A DNA stretch of 64,000 nt from Diphasiastrum complanatum (taxonomy: Eukaryota; Streptophyta; Lycopodiopsida; Lycopodiales; Lycopodiaceae), in assembly GCA_029204225.1 (NCBI GenBank), contig CM055105.1, positions 50,980,745-51,044,744 of the forward strand, given 5' to 3'. The notes beneath the pieces were generated by a model. That model did no database searches and was not told where the DNA came from. It was given only the letters and a program-made list of their open reading frames with translations. The stretch's first letter is position 1. Every line of letters begins with the position of its first letter. This document shows, in pieces, positions 22,686-34,187 of this stretch. Made by a program: the position numbers and the translations under genes.

Positions 22686-25600
22686 TTAAATAAAATATTT
22701 CTTGAGTCTGGAGCCGTTAATACGTGTAGGTAGGAGTTCTCCTTCGAGTGACTCAAGTTGTACCGAACCATTCTCGAATACTTCGATTACTTTGTACGGT
22801 CCCAACCATTTCATATGAAGTTTTCCCGGAAACTTTTGGTGACGACTATCATAAACAAGGGCAAAGTCATTGGTCTTAAGATCGCAGATCTTAAGTGTAA
22901 AATCATATTTAATCTTTCGTTGCTCCTGAATTTTCTTTGTAAGTTCGAGTGAACGTGTTCGAGCTTCCGAAAGTTCTTCGATAATCAATAACCGTTCGTT
23001 GGTATAGTCTGCCTCTGTCCGTTCTGCTTGTATTCGGAAGGTAGGTATTTCAAATTCGATAGGCAGGATTGGATGCATTCCGTACGTAAGATAATAAGGG
23101 GTCTGTTGAGTAGTGATCTTTTCAGTGTTTCTATATGCCCAGAGAACAGAGGGTAACTTTTGATCCCAGTCTGAAGCATGTGCAACAGAAATTTTATTAA
23201 GGATCTTACATAATATGCCATTTGCTCTCTCTGTTAACCCATTAACTTTCGGATTATAAGGTGTTGTCTTCCTATGTTTGATCTGGAAATAATTTGTCAG
23301 GTGTCGAATTGTTTCATTCAGAAAGTGTGTTCCTCGATCACTGACAAGTTCTAAAGGACAACCATATCGTGTAATAATAGATTTGAAAAGAAAAGCTGCG
23401 ACAGTCTTCGAGTCGTTTCGTTTCGTTCCTTCAGCTTCCACATTCTTTGTCGCATAATCCGTTGCTACCAAGATATATCGACACTTGGTGTGTCGGGTTA
23501 CTGGTTTGATTGGCCCGACAAAGTCGATCCCCCATTTTTCGAATGGTGCGAGCGGTAAAATTGGTGTCAATGGCCAATTCATTGCTTTAGTTGGTTTACC
23601 AGACCTTTGGCATGGATCACAAGATCGAATATAGATAGAGACATCTTTAAACATAGTAGGCCACCAATACTTGGCATTTAATATCTTTTTAACAGTGTTT
23701 TTGAGGGCAAAGTGACCTCCGGCATCTTCCGAATGTAAGGCTTGGATGACTCTCGAAATTTGTTCAGCTTCAAGACACCTTCTTAATTGATTATCAGCAC
23801 CAAGTTTATACAGGATATTATTGATAATTGTATATGGTGCAACTTTGTATTGAAACACTGTTTTCTTCTCCAAGTCATATCCATCAGGATATATCTGATC
23901 TTTGAGATAATCAATAATATCATAATAAAAAGAATTCGATGAAGATAACTCGAACAAATTTTCATCTGGGAAATCGTCATTCAATGGGTTTTCAATTTTT
24001 CCAGTGCTTATTCGTGAAAGGTAATCCGCATTGGTATGGTATTTCCCTTGGCGAAGTTCAACTGTATAAGTGAATTCTTGTAATAACAGAACCCAGTGAG
24101 CTATTCGTCCTGATAAATCTGGTTTGTTTACTAGATATTTCAGAGCATAGTGATCCACATGGAAAATAAAAGCATACCCCAGCAAATAATGCCGAAATTT
24201 CTTAACTGTAAATATCATTCCAAGTGCTTCTCGTTCTGTCGCCGAATAATTCTTCTCCGAAGAACTGAGTTGTCGACTAGCATAATATATTGGATAGTCT
24301 TTCTTCCGTTCGTCCTTCTGGCTTAGACATACACCAATAGCGAATGCTGACACATCCACATAACAATGAAATATAATTGACCAATTAGGTGGTCTTAAGA
24401 TCGGTGCATTGATCAGTTTCTGTTTGAGATTTTCGAAAGCTTTTTGGTGTTCTTCTGTCCAAAGATACACCACTTCCTTCTTTAATAATTGAGTAAGTGC
24501 TGCAGATATTGAGGCATGATTCTGGATAAACCTTCGATAATAACCGACATGTCCCAAAAAGGCTTGAAGTTCGCGAAGATTTGTTGGTATAAGCAAATTC
24601 CGTATTACTTCGATTTTATCTTTGTCGACCTCGATCCCTCGATTGGATATTCTGTGTCCTAGAAGAATGCCTTCTCTCATTCCGAAGAAACATTTTTCGG
24701 GATGGAGTGACAGACAAGTGTCTCGACACTTGTGTAAGGTTAGCTTCAGTTTCTGGATATGAGATTTGCTATCGCTGTATACACAGAAGTCGTCAATAAA
24801 TATTTCGAGAAAAAATCGTAAAAACGCGGCAAAAATCAGCATCATAATTCGTTGAAAAGTCGCCGGCGCATTACAGAGACCAAAGGGCATTCTATTGTAG
24901 GCATAAGTGCCCCAATCGGTGGTGAATGTGGTTTTCGCTTTATCCTCCTTCCGCATTCTAACTTGATTATAGCCTGAAAAACCATCACAGAAACTATATC
25001 GTTCTTGTCCAGCTACCTGATCCAGAATAGAATCAGTGAATGGTAACGGATGATGATCTTTCTGTGTAGCTGCATTGAGCTTTCGAAAGTCCTGGAATAT
25101 ACGAATCTTGCCAGTCTTCTTCTTTGGTACTACCACAATAGGTGACACCCATTCGTTACTTAAGACAGGATAAATAATTCCTGCTTTTAGATATTTGTTG
25201 AGTTCGTCTTTTACCATTAAAGAGTACTTTGGATTAAGTCGATACTGTCTCTGACGAACAGGAATAGCGTTCTCCTTTACATCAATTCGATGTTCACCAT
25301 ATTCGGTAGGAATTCCTTTTAAGTCATCAAGCGACCATGCAAAGACGTCCTGATACTCTTTAAGCAATTCAGTGTATTTAGATAACTCAGTTTCTCCCAA
25401 GGACTTTGCAACATGGACACATCTGCCCGGTGCAAGTTCAATTTGCTCTGTTGAATCAGGTAAAATCATACCTTCTGTCATACTAGACTTTGAATATCCA
25501 TGAATTTCGCGCATTGCTGTCTCCATAGATATGTTCGTGTCGACAGACTGATTCTTATTTTCAATTTCTTCGTCTGATTCGTGCGAGTCGTCCGATTCGT

Positions 25601-27767
25601 ACGAATCTGTTGATTCGTCTTCAGTAATAACTAGTTCATCTAGTTCTGTGTTGCAAACATCGATGAATTCTTCTGCATTATCTGATTCGTTATCATTCTC
25701 ATAGCATTCGAAAAATTTAACTTCGACATCTGAAACATTAGAGAAGATATTTAGTGCATAAGAAGAATTTTCCGAAGTATAGCTAGTGTCGGTCATAGGA
25801 GTTTCGCCTTCGTATCTATCTTTATTCCAGGTAATGATCTCCTCTGCTGGTTTTCCACGATTATTGGTCTCGCCAGTTTGAAATCTTAATTCCCTAGACT
25901 TCCAATGAACACTAGCATTTGACTGATACAGCCACGGCCTTCCGATTAGCACAGAGTAAGAAGGCAAACCCATTGGTTTGATAACAATAAAATTCATGGT
26001 AAAAGGCTTGGCTTGTATATACACAGTAACGTTCTCCAGCTCTCCGACAGGCTTTCGTCGTGTTGAGTCTGCCAACTTGATATTTCGGTTGGTTGGTCGA
26101 ATATCTGTCAAACCCAGAGCGTGAGCAGTTTCTTCAGTAATAATATTGACGCTCGAACCTGAATCAATCGGCATATGTTCGATTAAGCATCCCTCAATAG
26201 TAATGTCGATTTTCGGTGCGCCAAGATCTCCCAAATCAATAGATAATACTCCTAATTCTGGCAAGGGATTTCTTTTCTTCTTCTTTGGAGTAGAAAGTCC
26301 TTTTAACTGCCTGCGATAGTAAGTATTGTCTGCCAACAATTGTTCGAATGTGATATTTGGAAGAAGAGAACCAATATCAGTTACGATATCGTAATCTTTC
26401 GTCTTCGATATCGGCTTGTCAATCATGGCTTCCGACAGTTTGGTTTTATGAATTGATTCGTTCCCTTCTTCGAATGTGACTTTCCTTTCTGTAGCTGCTC
26501 TTTGTAGTTCTTCTTCAATTATTTCTTTCGCTTCTGCAGATATATCTTTTGAAAACAAATTTTTAGCATTTCGATCATAGTCGGGATCATCTTTAATATC
26601 TTCTTTTGTTAGGGATTTATTCGTTCCCTTCTTCTTAGATGATTTTCTGCGTTTCTTCGATGAACCTTTCGAGTTGGTTTTCGAGTCATCTTTCGAAGAA
26701 CTCCTCGTATTTACTTTGAATATTGTTTCCATATCACTTGGCCAAGATTGGTCAGTTGTCCTCGTTGATTGGTTTTCCACAAGATCAATTTTTTGTATAA
26801 CCGCATCTGCCGAAACTTTTCCTTTCGAGTCTACCATTGCAGCAGGTGTCGCTACATACTGGTATTTAGGTCTTGGCCTCTGTGGTTGGGGACAATCAGG
26901 ATATTTCTTGTCAGCAACCTCTGAAATCTGAACTTTTAGATCGTTGAATTTTTTGTTAATATCTGCAAGATCTCTCCTCCAAATCTTTTCGACCTTTGAT
27001 GTTGTTGGCTTCATCTCCGAATTTTTATCGTCCTTTCGTTTGGGTTTTCGTTTACTACTTCGTTCTCTCTCATCAGTCTCAGAGTCGGATGAGTCGTGTA
27101 ATTCGGATTCTGAACTGGAGGAACTGGAACTGGATTCAGACTTCGAATCCTCTTCACTGCCACTGGAAACATGCTTAGACTTTCGACTTCGTCTAGTTGA
27201 TTTTCTCTTCTGAGCAAGCTTAGAAGTCTCATAGTTTTCAGCACTTGCAATGACTGCTGCTAAGGTAGTCGTATCACCTTGTCTGCAGTATCGATTTATA
27301 CTCGGTGGTAAACCTGACAGAAACCATTCAATCTGCATCGCAATGGGGTATACTCCAGTTAGTTTTCCAATAAGATTCTTGACCTTACGAGTATACCTTC
27401 TCAGAGATTCTCGACTCTTCTTCTCTATGTTGTTGAGTCTGCCGAGTACTCTGGATGAATAACCAATTTCTCTGAATTGGTGTAGAAACGCATCTTTCAG
27501 CAGCAACCAGGTAGCCACTCGTCCTGGTTCGACTTGGCTGTACCATATGCGTGCTTGTTTTCTGAGAAGACCAGGAAAAATCCTCAGTTTGTCCGCCTCC
27601 GAACCTTCATTATTCGCGTTCGCAATTGATTCGAACTGCGAAACATAACTGTCCGCATCATCTGAGGTTGTTCCTTTGAAATAATCGTATCTGATCTTCG
27701 AAATTGAAGAAAGTCGGGGTGCAGGGCCTTCCATATTCGGTTTTAGTTTGGCAACTGGTTTTAACAA
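22686..27767 (-). CDS. Ty3/gypsy gag-pol polyprotein, uninterrupted
   Basis: A single frame of 1693 codons as listed, with about 48 more open codons upstream to 27913 where the element is truncated. The true gag start is lost. Order: gag with YFKGTTSDDADSYVSQFE near the N-terminus and a Ser/Lys-rich linker, with no CCHC knuckle visible; aspartic protease MPIDSGSSVNII (DSG at 26158-26166); RT with RIFQDFRKLN, FCDGFSGYNQVRM and FIDDF (DD at 24789-24794); RNase H near 24350 (CYVDVSAFAIG); integrase HHCC (LHSEDAGGH, CDPCQRSGK), triad in WGIDFVG, VSDRGTHF and GLTERANG; C-terminal GPY box KWLGPYKV and end INGSRLKKYFI. All catalytic residues I can check are present. With one LTR lost the copy cannot move alone but could supply proteins. 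Confidence 0.93.
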   Translation of the reverse strand: MLKPVAKLKPNMEGPAPRLSSISKIRYDYFKGTTSDDADSYVSQFESIANANNEGSEADKLRIFPGLLRKQARIWYSQVEPGRVATWLLLKDAFLHQFREIGYSSRVLGRLNNIEKKSRESLRRYTRKVKNLIGKLTGVYPIAMQIEWFLSGLPPSINRYCRQGDTTTLAAVIASAENYETSKLAQKRKSTRRSRKSKHVSSGSEEDSKSESSSSSSSSESELHDSSDSETDERERSSKRKPKRKDDKNSEMKPTTSKVEKIWRRDLADINKKFNDLKVQISEVADKKYPDCPQPQRPRPKYQYVATPAAMVDSKGKVSADAVIQKIDLVENQSTRTTDQSWPSDMETIFKVNTRSSSKDDSKTNSKGSSKKRRKSSKKKGTNKSLTKEDIKDDPDYDRNAKNLFSKDISAEAKEIIEEELQRAATERKVTFEEGNESIHKTKLSEAMIDKPISKTKDYDIVTDIGSLLPNITFEQLLADNTYYRRQLKGLSTPKKKKRNPLPELGVLSIDLGDLGAPKIDITIEGCLIEHMPIDSGSSVNIITEETAHALGLTDIRPTNRNIKLADSTRRKPVGELENVTVYIQAKPFTMNFIVIKPMGLPSYSVLIGRPWLYQSNASVHWKSRELRFQTGETNNRGKPAEEIITWNKDRYEGETPMTDTSYTSENSSYALNIFSNVSDVEVKFFECYENDNESDNAEEFIDVCNTELDELVITEDESTDSYESDDSHESDEEIENKNQSVDTNISMETAMREIHGYSKSSMTEGMILPDSTEQIELAPGRCVHVAKSLGETELSKYTELLKEYQDVFAWSLDDLKGIPTEYGEHRIDVKENAIPVRQRQYRLNPKYSLMVKDELNKYLKAGIIYPVLSNEWVSPIVVVPKKKTGKIRIFQDFRKLNAATQKDHHPLPFTDSILDQVAGQERYSFCDGFSGYNQVRMRKEDKAKTTFTTDWGTYAYNRMPFGLCNAPATFQRIMMLIFAAFLRFFLEIFIDDFCVYSDSKSHIQKLKLTLHKCRDTCLSLHPEKCFFGMREGILLGHRISNRGIEVDKDKIEVIRNLLIPTNLRELQAFLGHVGYYRRFIQNHASISAALTQLLKKEVVYLWTEEHQKAFENLKQKLINAPILRPPNWSIIFHCYVDVSAFAIGVCLSQKDERKKDYPIYYASRQLSSSEKNYSATEREALGMIFTVKKFRHYLLGYAFIFHVDHYALKYLVNKPDLSGRIAHWVLLLQEFTYTVELRQGKYHTNADYLSRISTGKIENPLNDDFPDENLFELSSSNSFYYDIIDYLKDQIYPDGYDLEKKTVFQYKVAPYTIINNILYKLGADNQLRRCLEAEQISRVIQALHSEDAGGHFALKNTVKKILNAKYWWPTMFKDVSIYIRSCDPCQRSGKPTKAMNWPLTPILPLAPFEKWGIDFVGPIKPVTRHTKCRYILVATDYATKNVEAEGTKRNDSKTVAAFLFKSIITRYGCPLELVSDRGTHFLNETIRHLTNYFQIKHRKTTPYNPKVNGLTERANGILCKILNKISVAHASDWDQKLPSVLWAYRNTEKITTQQTPYYLTYGMHPILPIEFEIPTFRIQAERTEADYTNERLLIIEELSEARTRSLELTKKIQEQRKIKYDFTLKICDLKTNDFALVYDSRHQKFPGKLHMKWLGPYKVIEVFENGSVQLESLEGELLPTRINGSRLKKYFI

Positions 27768-27913
27768 ATCCGAATAAGTTTCAGCTCTATCAGAACTTCC
27801 AGATAAATTTCTGAAAAAAATCTTCTCGAATCTTTCGATATCTTTCGAGTCGGGAAGCTCTGTCTGACATATACTTATTAATGACGATGATTTTGTCAGT
27901 TTTATATCAACAG

Positions 27914-28136
27914 ATTTTCAGGTTGGAGTCCGTACTCAGACAATGTTTCACACGTGTGAAACCAGAAAGTACACTTACATTCAATTAATGATTGTTCTTG
28001 TTAGAATTTTGTGTCTAGAATTGATCTAGATTGATCTTAATCTGAAGTAGATTGATAGATCAAGTAATCTGACAACCAATTTCTCTTGAGGATCAGAATA
28101 GGATCCACTCTTGGTCCTTTTTGTACTTTTTCCACA
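27914..28136 (+). repeat. 3' LTR of F3 copia, last ~220 bp
   Basis: Begins inside the LTR ('gattttcaggttggagtcc') directly at the gypsy breakpoint and ends TTTCCACA before monomer B. The same LTR/B junction occurs at 38069/38070. ACACGTGT at 27950-27957. Confidence 0.88.
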
Positions 28137-28274
28137 CATGAGTGTCAGCCAAGAATTAGATTGAATTTAGTGAACGCACTAGAATGTTTCTGTAGCAAAC
28201 AAGCTTCACTTGCTCATGCACTTTGCAATACAATTATCAAACTTGGTACTTGAGGTAGCCTCTTGATTCTTTGT
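28137..28274 (+). repeat. Monomer B, 3' part
   Basis: Resumes at 'gtgtcagccaagaattag', the section near the B end. In register with the A that follows. Confidence 0.82.
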
Positions 28275-29148
28275 CTTGCAATTCACGAAGCAACCAAAAC
28301 ATCTTTCGTCTTTAGGTGAATGTTATAACAAACATTAGAAAATATGATCAAATTGGAATTTATTAATATCATTTCCAAATGATGATGTTTTGTATTTACC
28401 TATTAGAATGTTAATGTTAGCTTGCTGATAATGTAAGTCATGGAATTGAGTAGACTATCCCAGCACCAAGTTCAATTGTAGAATATAGCACGACATGGAT
28501 AGGTCTAACTTGTTTGAGGAATATATCTAGTATTCAAAAGATAATAATCAATAGATATTTACTAAAAAATAAGTAGATCCAATAGTTAGTAGAGGACGTT
28601 TACTCACTAACATTATAATTTTATTGTAGATCTTTTTCCATCCTCGAACATCTGTCACAAAGAAAATTTTACTTATAAATCTTCCATAACAATTTAGGTT
28701 ACAATGTGTCACTAAATGATGTGCATTGCAAAGAATTTCAAAATTGTTAAAAGATTTTTTTGTTAGAAACTATTCTTGCTCACAAATATGATATCTAAAA
28801 GAAACGTATAATCTCAAAATATAAAAACCAATTGCATCTTTTAGATTTTCTATCCACATCATATATCCTAATTGTGTTATGCCTTACTACATGCTGTACA
28901 TAGGTATATAGAAGTATTATTGTTGTAGTCACTACCACTTCCTTGTATGTGATGAATGCACAAAATAATGTCTTAAACTTGCTACTCAACCAGAAATGTC
29001 ATACTACAATGTAGGACAAAGTAGCCAAAATTACATTCAATTCACACGAGTTACCAGAATGTTTCTCTAACAAACAAGCTTACTTGCTCATGTACTTAGC
29101 TATAGAATTTTCAAACTTGGTACTTGAGGTAGCCTCTTGATTCTTTGT
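28275..29148 (+). repeat. Monomer A, complete (~874 bp)
   Basis: Full A with its diagnostic start and end. The hairpin is slightly degraded (gttgtag-tca-ctaccac) near 28921. Nearly identical to 38208-39066. Noncoding. Confidence 0.85.
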
Positions 29149-29331
29149 CTTTCAATTCACAAAGCAACAGACACATCATTTTTGCTTATGTATATGTATG
29201 TTATAAGAAAAGTTATTTTTACTCACTAACATTATAATTTTACTGTGGATCTTTTTCCATCCTCGAACATCATTCACAAAGAAAATTCTACTTGTAAATC
29301 TTCCATAACAATTTAGGTTACAATGTGTCAC
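29149..29331 (+). repeat. Chimeric C/A monomer fragment
   Basis: The C start (29149-29217) jumps to the middle of A ('actcactaacattataattt'). It ends at 'tgtcac', where a minus-strand copia LTR begins. Confidence 0.75.
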
Positions 29332-30134
29332 TGTACAAAATCCCTGTGTAGTATTGTTTAATAAAGGTAAGAGTTTCGACTGTATCAAAGCAAACAAAAA
29401 TCACAAGGTTTTGAGGATTGACTGTAAAGCTTGGGGTGCACCACAAGATTAATAAACATGAAAATAATCTCCTCTGTGTGTTGTTCACATACGTACTTGT
29501 TGAAATTGTATTGATTTGTTGATGTATTTTTTTTCTGTGCGTGATTGATAACGTGTCAAAGGATTGTTCAAGTTATCTTTATGAAGGCTTGTCTGGGCTG
29601 GTAATGGAATAATGTGGTGCAAAAGACAACTGTATACAACATGCATCCAATCAAGATGATTTAGTGTGCAGTAAGTGAGATATTTTTATTTGCTGTTAAT
29701 ATTATTACAGTTCAAACGGAAAGACGAACATGCCACAATAAGTGAAATAGTGATGCTATTGATGCCGAGAGCTTTATCGTTCTATGACATCCATAGTTTT
29801 AGTGTAGAAAAATTACTTTGTCCATCTATTTATCATTACACAATTTTACATTTAGTGTATATAAATCTAAAAAAATCAGTTGACAAACGATACAAGACCG
29901 ATCGATTCAATTACCACAACACACCATCAAGTACTTCAAGACAAGACACAACAGAATTGCTCTTCAACAATTATATGCACATTAACTCACAAGTACAAAG
30001 AGAAGCAACTTATGTACTCAATATGGGCTCGTAAAAGAATCGGCCCGATAGTTCTAGAGCTAGGCAAAACGCGTCACTGCCAAACTTAGAAAGTAGCCGT
30101 AAAACAAATTACGCATTGATTATTGCTAGTTTAA
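29332..30134 (-). repeat. Probable LTR of minus-strand copia A (~800 bp)
   Basis: On the minus strand it follows the purine tract TTGAGGGAGAGAG and ends GGGATTTTGTACA. Its first ~78 plus-strand bases recur as an element end at 43095-43170. The inner edge starts TTAAAC rather than TG, so that boundary is approximate. Confidence 0.6.
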
Positions 30135-30235
30135 CTCTCTCCCTCAATAATCAACGTCTCAATTGGTCTATGATCTATGCTATTCATGGAACATACCTCC
30201 ATGATAGTATCAACAAGTACTTCAAAAAAAACATA

Positions 30236-31048
30236 TTTTACATAATTGTATCTATGCCAAGCTTAGCTCTAAAAGTCTCAAATTTATCCTTACTTAGAGC
30301 TTTTGTGAATACATCAACAAGTGGCAAGATCGTAGAGCAATGCATAATACTAATATCTTTAGATTGTAGCTTTTCACGCACAAAGTGATATTTTACTTCA
30401 ATGTGTTTAGTTCTTGCATGAAAGACTAGATTTTTAGCCAACTATATTTTGATTTGCCTATTACAGAAGATAATAATAGGGTGTATTTGCTTCATACCAA
30501 TCTCACTCAACAATCTACGCAGCCAAACAGCTTCTTGAGTAGCAGAACTTAATGCTTTATACTCAGCTTCTGTCAGTGAAAGAGAATGGTGTCCTACTTC
30601 TTACTAGACCATGAAAAACAGCCATTTTCAAAGTTAAAAGCATACCCTGTAATTGACTCTCTATCATCTATATTGCATGCCCAATCAGTGTCAACATAAT
30701 CTTGCAATCGAGGTAAAATGTCATGCTTTCTATAAACCAAGCCAAGGTTGGGTGTGCCCTTCACGTACAAGATCTTTTTCGTTGCTTTCCAATGATCCAA
30801 TGTAGGTGATGACATGAATTGACTAATCAAGCTCACAACATAGCAAATATCAGGACGAATAGTCATGAGATGAATCAGACTTCCAACTAGTTAGTGTAGC
30901 TTCAACTTGACCACTATCATCAACATGAGATAACTTCTTACTAGCTTCGCATGGAGTGATGGAAGGTTTGCACTCTATCATGTGGAATCTCTCTAGAATC
31001 TCACGACTATACTTGTGTTGACATAGCTTGATGTCATTGCCATTCTGC
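30236..31048 (-). pseudogene. Copia A pol 3' end: RT tail and RNase H
   Basis: Minus-strand fragments in several frames. Readable parts are the connection region after RT (LERFHMIECKPSITPCEAS), RPDICYVVSLISQFMSSP, the RNase H block YVDTDWACNIDDRESITGY, SWSSKK, and the end HARTKHIEVKYHFVREKLQ with VFTKALSKDKFE. These belong to a copia lineage different from Copia-1 (which has SDSDFAGD and ARSKHIEIAHHF). Frameshifts and stops occur near 30590 and 30870. Upstream RT is cut off at 31048. Confidence 0.85.
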
Positions 31049-32124
31049 CTGTTGGAGAGAGAGGGGGGGAATTAATGACGAACACGAACGAGAAACGAAT
31101 TTGAATGAGAAACAAACTCGAACAGAAAATGTTCGTGTGCAGCGGAATGAACTATACGACTCTCTCCGTAAGCATGACCACGCCTATCAGAATGACAGAA
31201 CTTTAGTGATAGAAATCATGGTCATTTCAGATTACTAGCCAAACATTAATAGATGAAGCACCAGAAGAATAATTTGTTGCGAATAGCAAGACAAATTATA
31301 TGTCGCGAATGGTTTGCAAAGAGCTAGACTGTGCTCGACTGATAATTAGTCGCGAATGATTCACGAAAGACAAGACTAAATGTTAATCGTCTACTACCAG
31401 TAAGAACAACTAGAAAGGTCAGACAGAATGAAAGATAAACATAGCAATATTAACATAGATCTGAACGCAGAAAAATGAACTGTATCAAATTAAGTATATC
31501 ATGTATACATGTCAATAATGCAGTAGAGCACAATACAGTAGCGGACGAAATTGCGTGCCCTACAAAGCTTATTTCAATATGTAAAAAGAAATTAAACCTT
31601 AATTCTGACAAAGTGAGGAATCAATGCTCAGGGCATCCACTTTGTTTATGTCGTCTTCTTCTGCTCTCTTCATCATCTCTTACACGAATGGTGTCCAATA
31701 TATATATGTTACATAATATTACAGGTGTGTAGATGTGAAAGTACAGAGTGGATGTGTTGTCAGTAGGAGATCGTGGGTGGCTACAATCGTTGTCCAATCC
31801 GTTAGCACAACTGCATGGGGTGAGCGCAACTGCATGGGGTGAGCGTGAAAAAGGTTCCGACATCAGCCAGTGCTGAAGTGAACATTGGTGATGATGCAAA
31901 AAGTGCATCACTCTTACGAATGGCCTTAGGATAAGATTTACAAGGTGTCTTAGCTTTTAGGGCACTTTTGGCATTTGGTAAGATAATGTCCCCTTTTCGT
32001 CTGTCACCTTAAATTGTGTAGAAACACGGTATTGCAATTCTTTCGCCTTTTCTTCGTCTGTGAGAATTTGCATGTAAATATGCAGACTGCGTGACAACGT
32101 TAGTAAATATGCAGCATGAATGGA
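31049..32124. other. CpG-rich unclassified segment
   Basis: About 1.08 kb with TTCG/CGAA-rich composition like the gypsy LTR region, lying between two copia fragments. It opens TGTTGGAGAGAGAGGGGG and holds a 20-bp tandem duplication (caactgcatggggtgagcg) near 31808. No reading frame resembles a known protein. It may be a gypsy LTR or part of one, but I see no target duplication. Confidence 0.4.
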
Positions 32125-32388
32125 TGTCAACAATCAGAAATGCAACATCAAGCATTCACCATAAACAATCACCAAGTAGGGAGATGAAAGAAGAACACGG
32201 AATATCACTCTATCACACCACTGCATACTGAATGTAAAATGTACATATAAATCCTAAACCCTGATAGAGAGGGAGAACCTAGGAGTAGACTACTAGACTA
32301 GCCAATGACTAGCTACAGCTAGTAATAAAGTACATCGTAAACAATAATTAAGATGTGTAACAATGAAGTTTATCATTGATTTCTAACA
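32125..32388 (-). repeat. Tentative short LTR of minus-strand copia B
   Basis: On the minus strand TGTTAGAAATCAATG follows the purine tract CATTGAGGGAAAG (32389-32401). A TGTTGACA end is proposed at 32125. Only the upper edge is well supported. Confidence 0.4.
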
Positions 32389-34187
32389 CTTTCCCTCAAT
32401 GATAAAATTACATTCTTCTATTCCTAGTAGAGTACGAAAATTTTCAAATTTACATCTACCTAATGACTTAGTAAAAATATTTGCCACTTGATCTTCAGAT
32501 TTACAAAAAACAAGATCAATGGCTCCATAAAAATTTTTCTCTCGAACAAAATGATAATGTATTTCAATGTGCTTGGTTCGAGCATGTAAAACTGGATTTT
32601 TGGCAAGGTGAATGCAGCTTTGATTGTCGCGAGATATAGTAGTTGCATCCACCTATGGTTGACCTAAATCCACAAGTAATCTTCATAACCATACCGCTTC
32701 TTGTGCAGCATTGCTGAGTGCTCGATATTCAGCTTCCGTTGAGAATAAGGCTATTGTAGGTTGCTTTTTGCTGCTCCATGAAACTGCAACTGTACCATAA
32801 CTGAATGTATGGCCATTGGTAGACCTTCTGTCATCAATATTACCTGCCCAATCAGCATCTGTATATCCTATCAATATTGGCACTTCAGGCTGATCATACT
32901 TCAAACCAATATTCAATGTCCCTCGAATGTATCTGAGAATACATTCAGTAGACTTCCAGTGTGTTTGACTAGGATCTTGCATAAATTGACTAACAACACC
33001 AACAACATAAGAAATATCAGGTCATGTGTGTGTCAAATAAATCAAACTACCCGCCAACTGTCTATACAAATAAGCATCCACTTTCTCAGATTCATCATAT
33101 GCAGTTTGCTTCGTGTTGACATCCATAGGTGTACTCAAAGGCTTACAATCCTACATATTGAACTTATAAAGTAAATCTCGTGCATATTTGCTTTGTGTAA
33201 GAAAGACCACATTTTCCTTTTGCCATACTTCAATGCCAAGACAATAATGCATCAATCCTAGATCATTGGAAAGATCTGATTTGATTTCATCAATTAAGCT
33301 CTCATTACTTTCTGTAATAATCAGATCATCCACGTACAGCACAATGAACACTATATCTGAATCTTGCCTTAGAATGTAAAGATTAGGATCAACATCACTC
33401 TTTACCATTCCCCTTCGCTTAAAGTGTTCATCAATGCAAGAGTGCCACATCCGTGGTGCTTGCTTCAATCTATAAATAGCTTTGTTGAGCTTACAAGCAA
33501 CGTGCTCTCTCCCTGGTTCAATAAATCCTTGAGGTTGTACAAGATACACCTCTTCATCTAGCACTCCATTAAGAAAAGCAGATTTAACATCCATTTGTTG
33601 GATCTTCCAACCATAGAAAGCAGAAATAGCAATGACAGAATGTATAGTTACTATCTTAGCTACGGGTGCGAAGGTTTCCTCAAAATTAATACCTTCCTTC
33701 TGCTCAAATCCTCACGCAACCAACCGTGCTTTGTATTTGTTGAGTTGCCCATCAGCTCCATATTTGATCTTGTATATCCATTTGCAAGTGATAGGCGTCT
33801 TACCATTAGGTAGCTCAACCAAGTTCCAAGTCCTGTTTTTTGATATAGCTTCCATTTTTGTTTCCATAGCTTCACGCCACTCCTCGTGCTCCTTTGCTTT
33901 ATCAAAAGTTTTTGGTCCTTGAGCCTTGAGCACAAAACCAATTAGGGCTAGATTCATCTCTAATCTTGCAGGAGGTTTTCAATTTCTACTTGATCTTCTA
34001 AGCTCTCCCTGCTCACTAGATTCGGGAGTATCTCCCTTCTTTGCACCATCTATGACTGATAAGTTCCATTTAGGTACTCTCTTGGGAATTTTAGCATCAG
34101 GCTTGCCTTTCTCCAAGGGATTTTCTATATCAGAATCCACTTCCTTCTTGACCTGTACTTTCACTCCTCATCAAAAGGTCCAGTGAT
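32389..34187 (-). pseudogene. Copia B pol: pre-RT linker, RT and RNase H
   Basis: Minus strand from high to low coordinates: linker with WNLSVIDGAKKGD and ELRRSSRN; EWREAMETKMEAISKNRTW; CKWIYKIKYGADGQLNKYKA; MDVKSAFLNGVLDEEVYL; RT core LYVDDLIITES; HYCLGIEVWQ; RPDISYVVG-type block; RNase H YTDADWAGNIDDRRST, STEAEYRALS, RDNQSCIHLA, ARTKHIEIHYHFVRE; end NIFTKSLGRCKFE. Stops occur near 33715, 33160 and 32660. Gag, protease and integrase are gone. Beyond 34187 it runs into the leader of an F2 LTR, so the unit is a chimera of two copia lineages. Confidence 0.9.

Larger units (their letters stand above)
20613..27913 (-). mobile_element. Ty3/gypsy retrotransposon, 5'-truncated
   Basis: Nested in the F3 copia on the opposite strand. 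It retains one long gag-pol frame, a 3' region with two small frames, a polypurine tract and a likely 3' LTR. On the upstream side gag is still open when it hits copia LTR sequence at 27913, so the 5' LTR, primer site and gag start are missing. Motifs such as DGFSGYNQ and FIDDF, and no chromodomain after the GPY box, suggest the non-chromovirus Tat/Athila side of plant gypsy elements (inference). The segment is much richer in CG and TTCGA words than its surroundings. Confidence 0.9.

Noticed and set aside
26674-27462. Plus-strand frames opposite the gypsy gag (85-89 codons)
   Set aside because: Antisense shadows of a long functional-looking frame. Ser/Leu-rich translation is typical of that.
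22686-27767. An endogenous pararetrovirus (caulimovirid) as the source of the long frame
   Set aside because: A full HHCC/DDE integrase with a GPY box, a polypurine tract and an LTR start identify a Ty3/gypsy element. Plant pararetroviruses lack integrase, and no movement protein is seen.
29675-30034. 119-codon plus-strand frame in the copia A LTR
   Set aside because: It lies opposite a minus-strand LTR, has no recognisable motif, and its composition matches noncoding AT-rich DNA.
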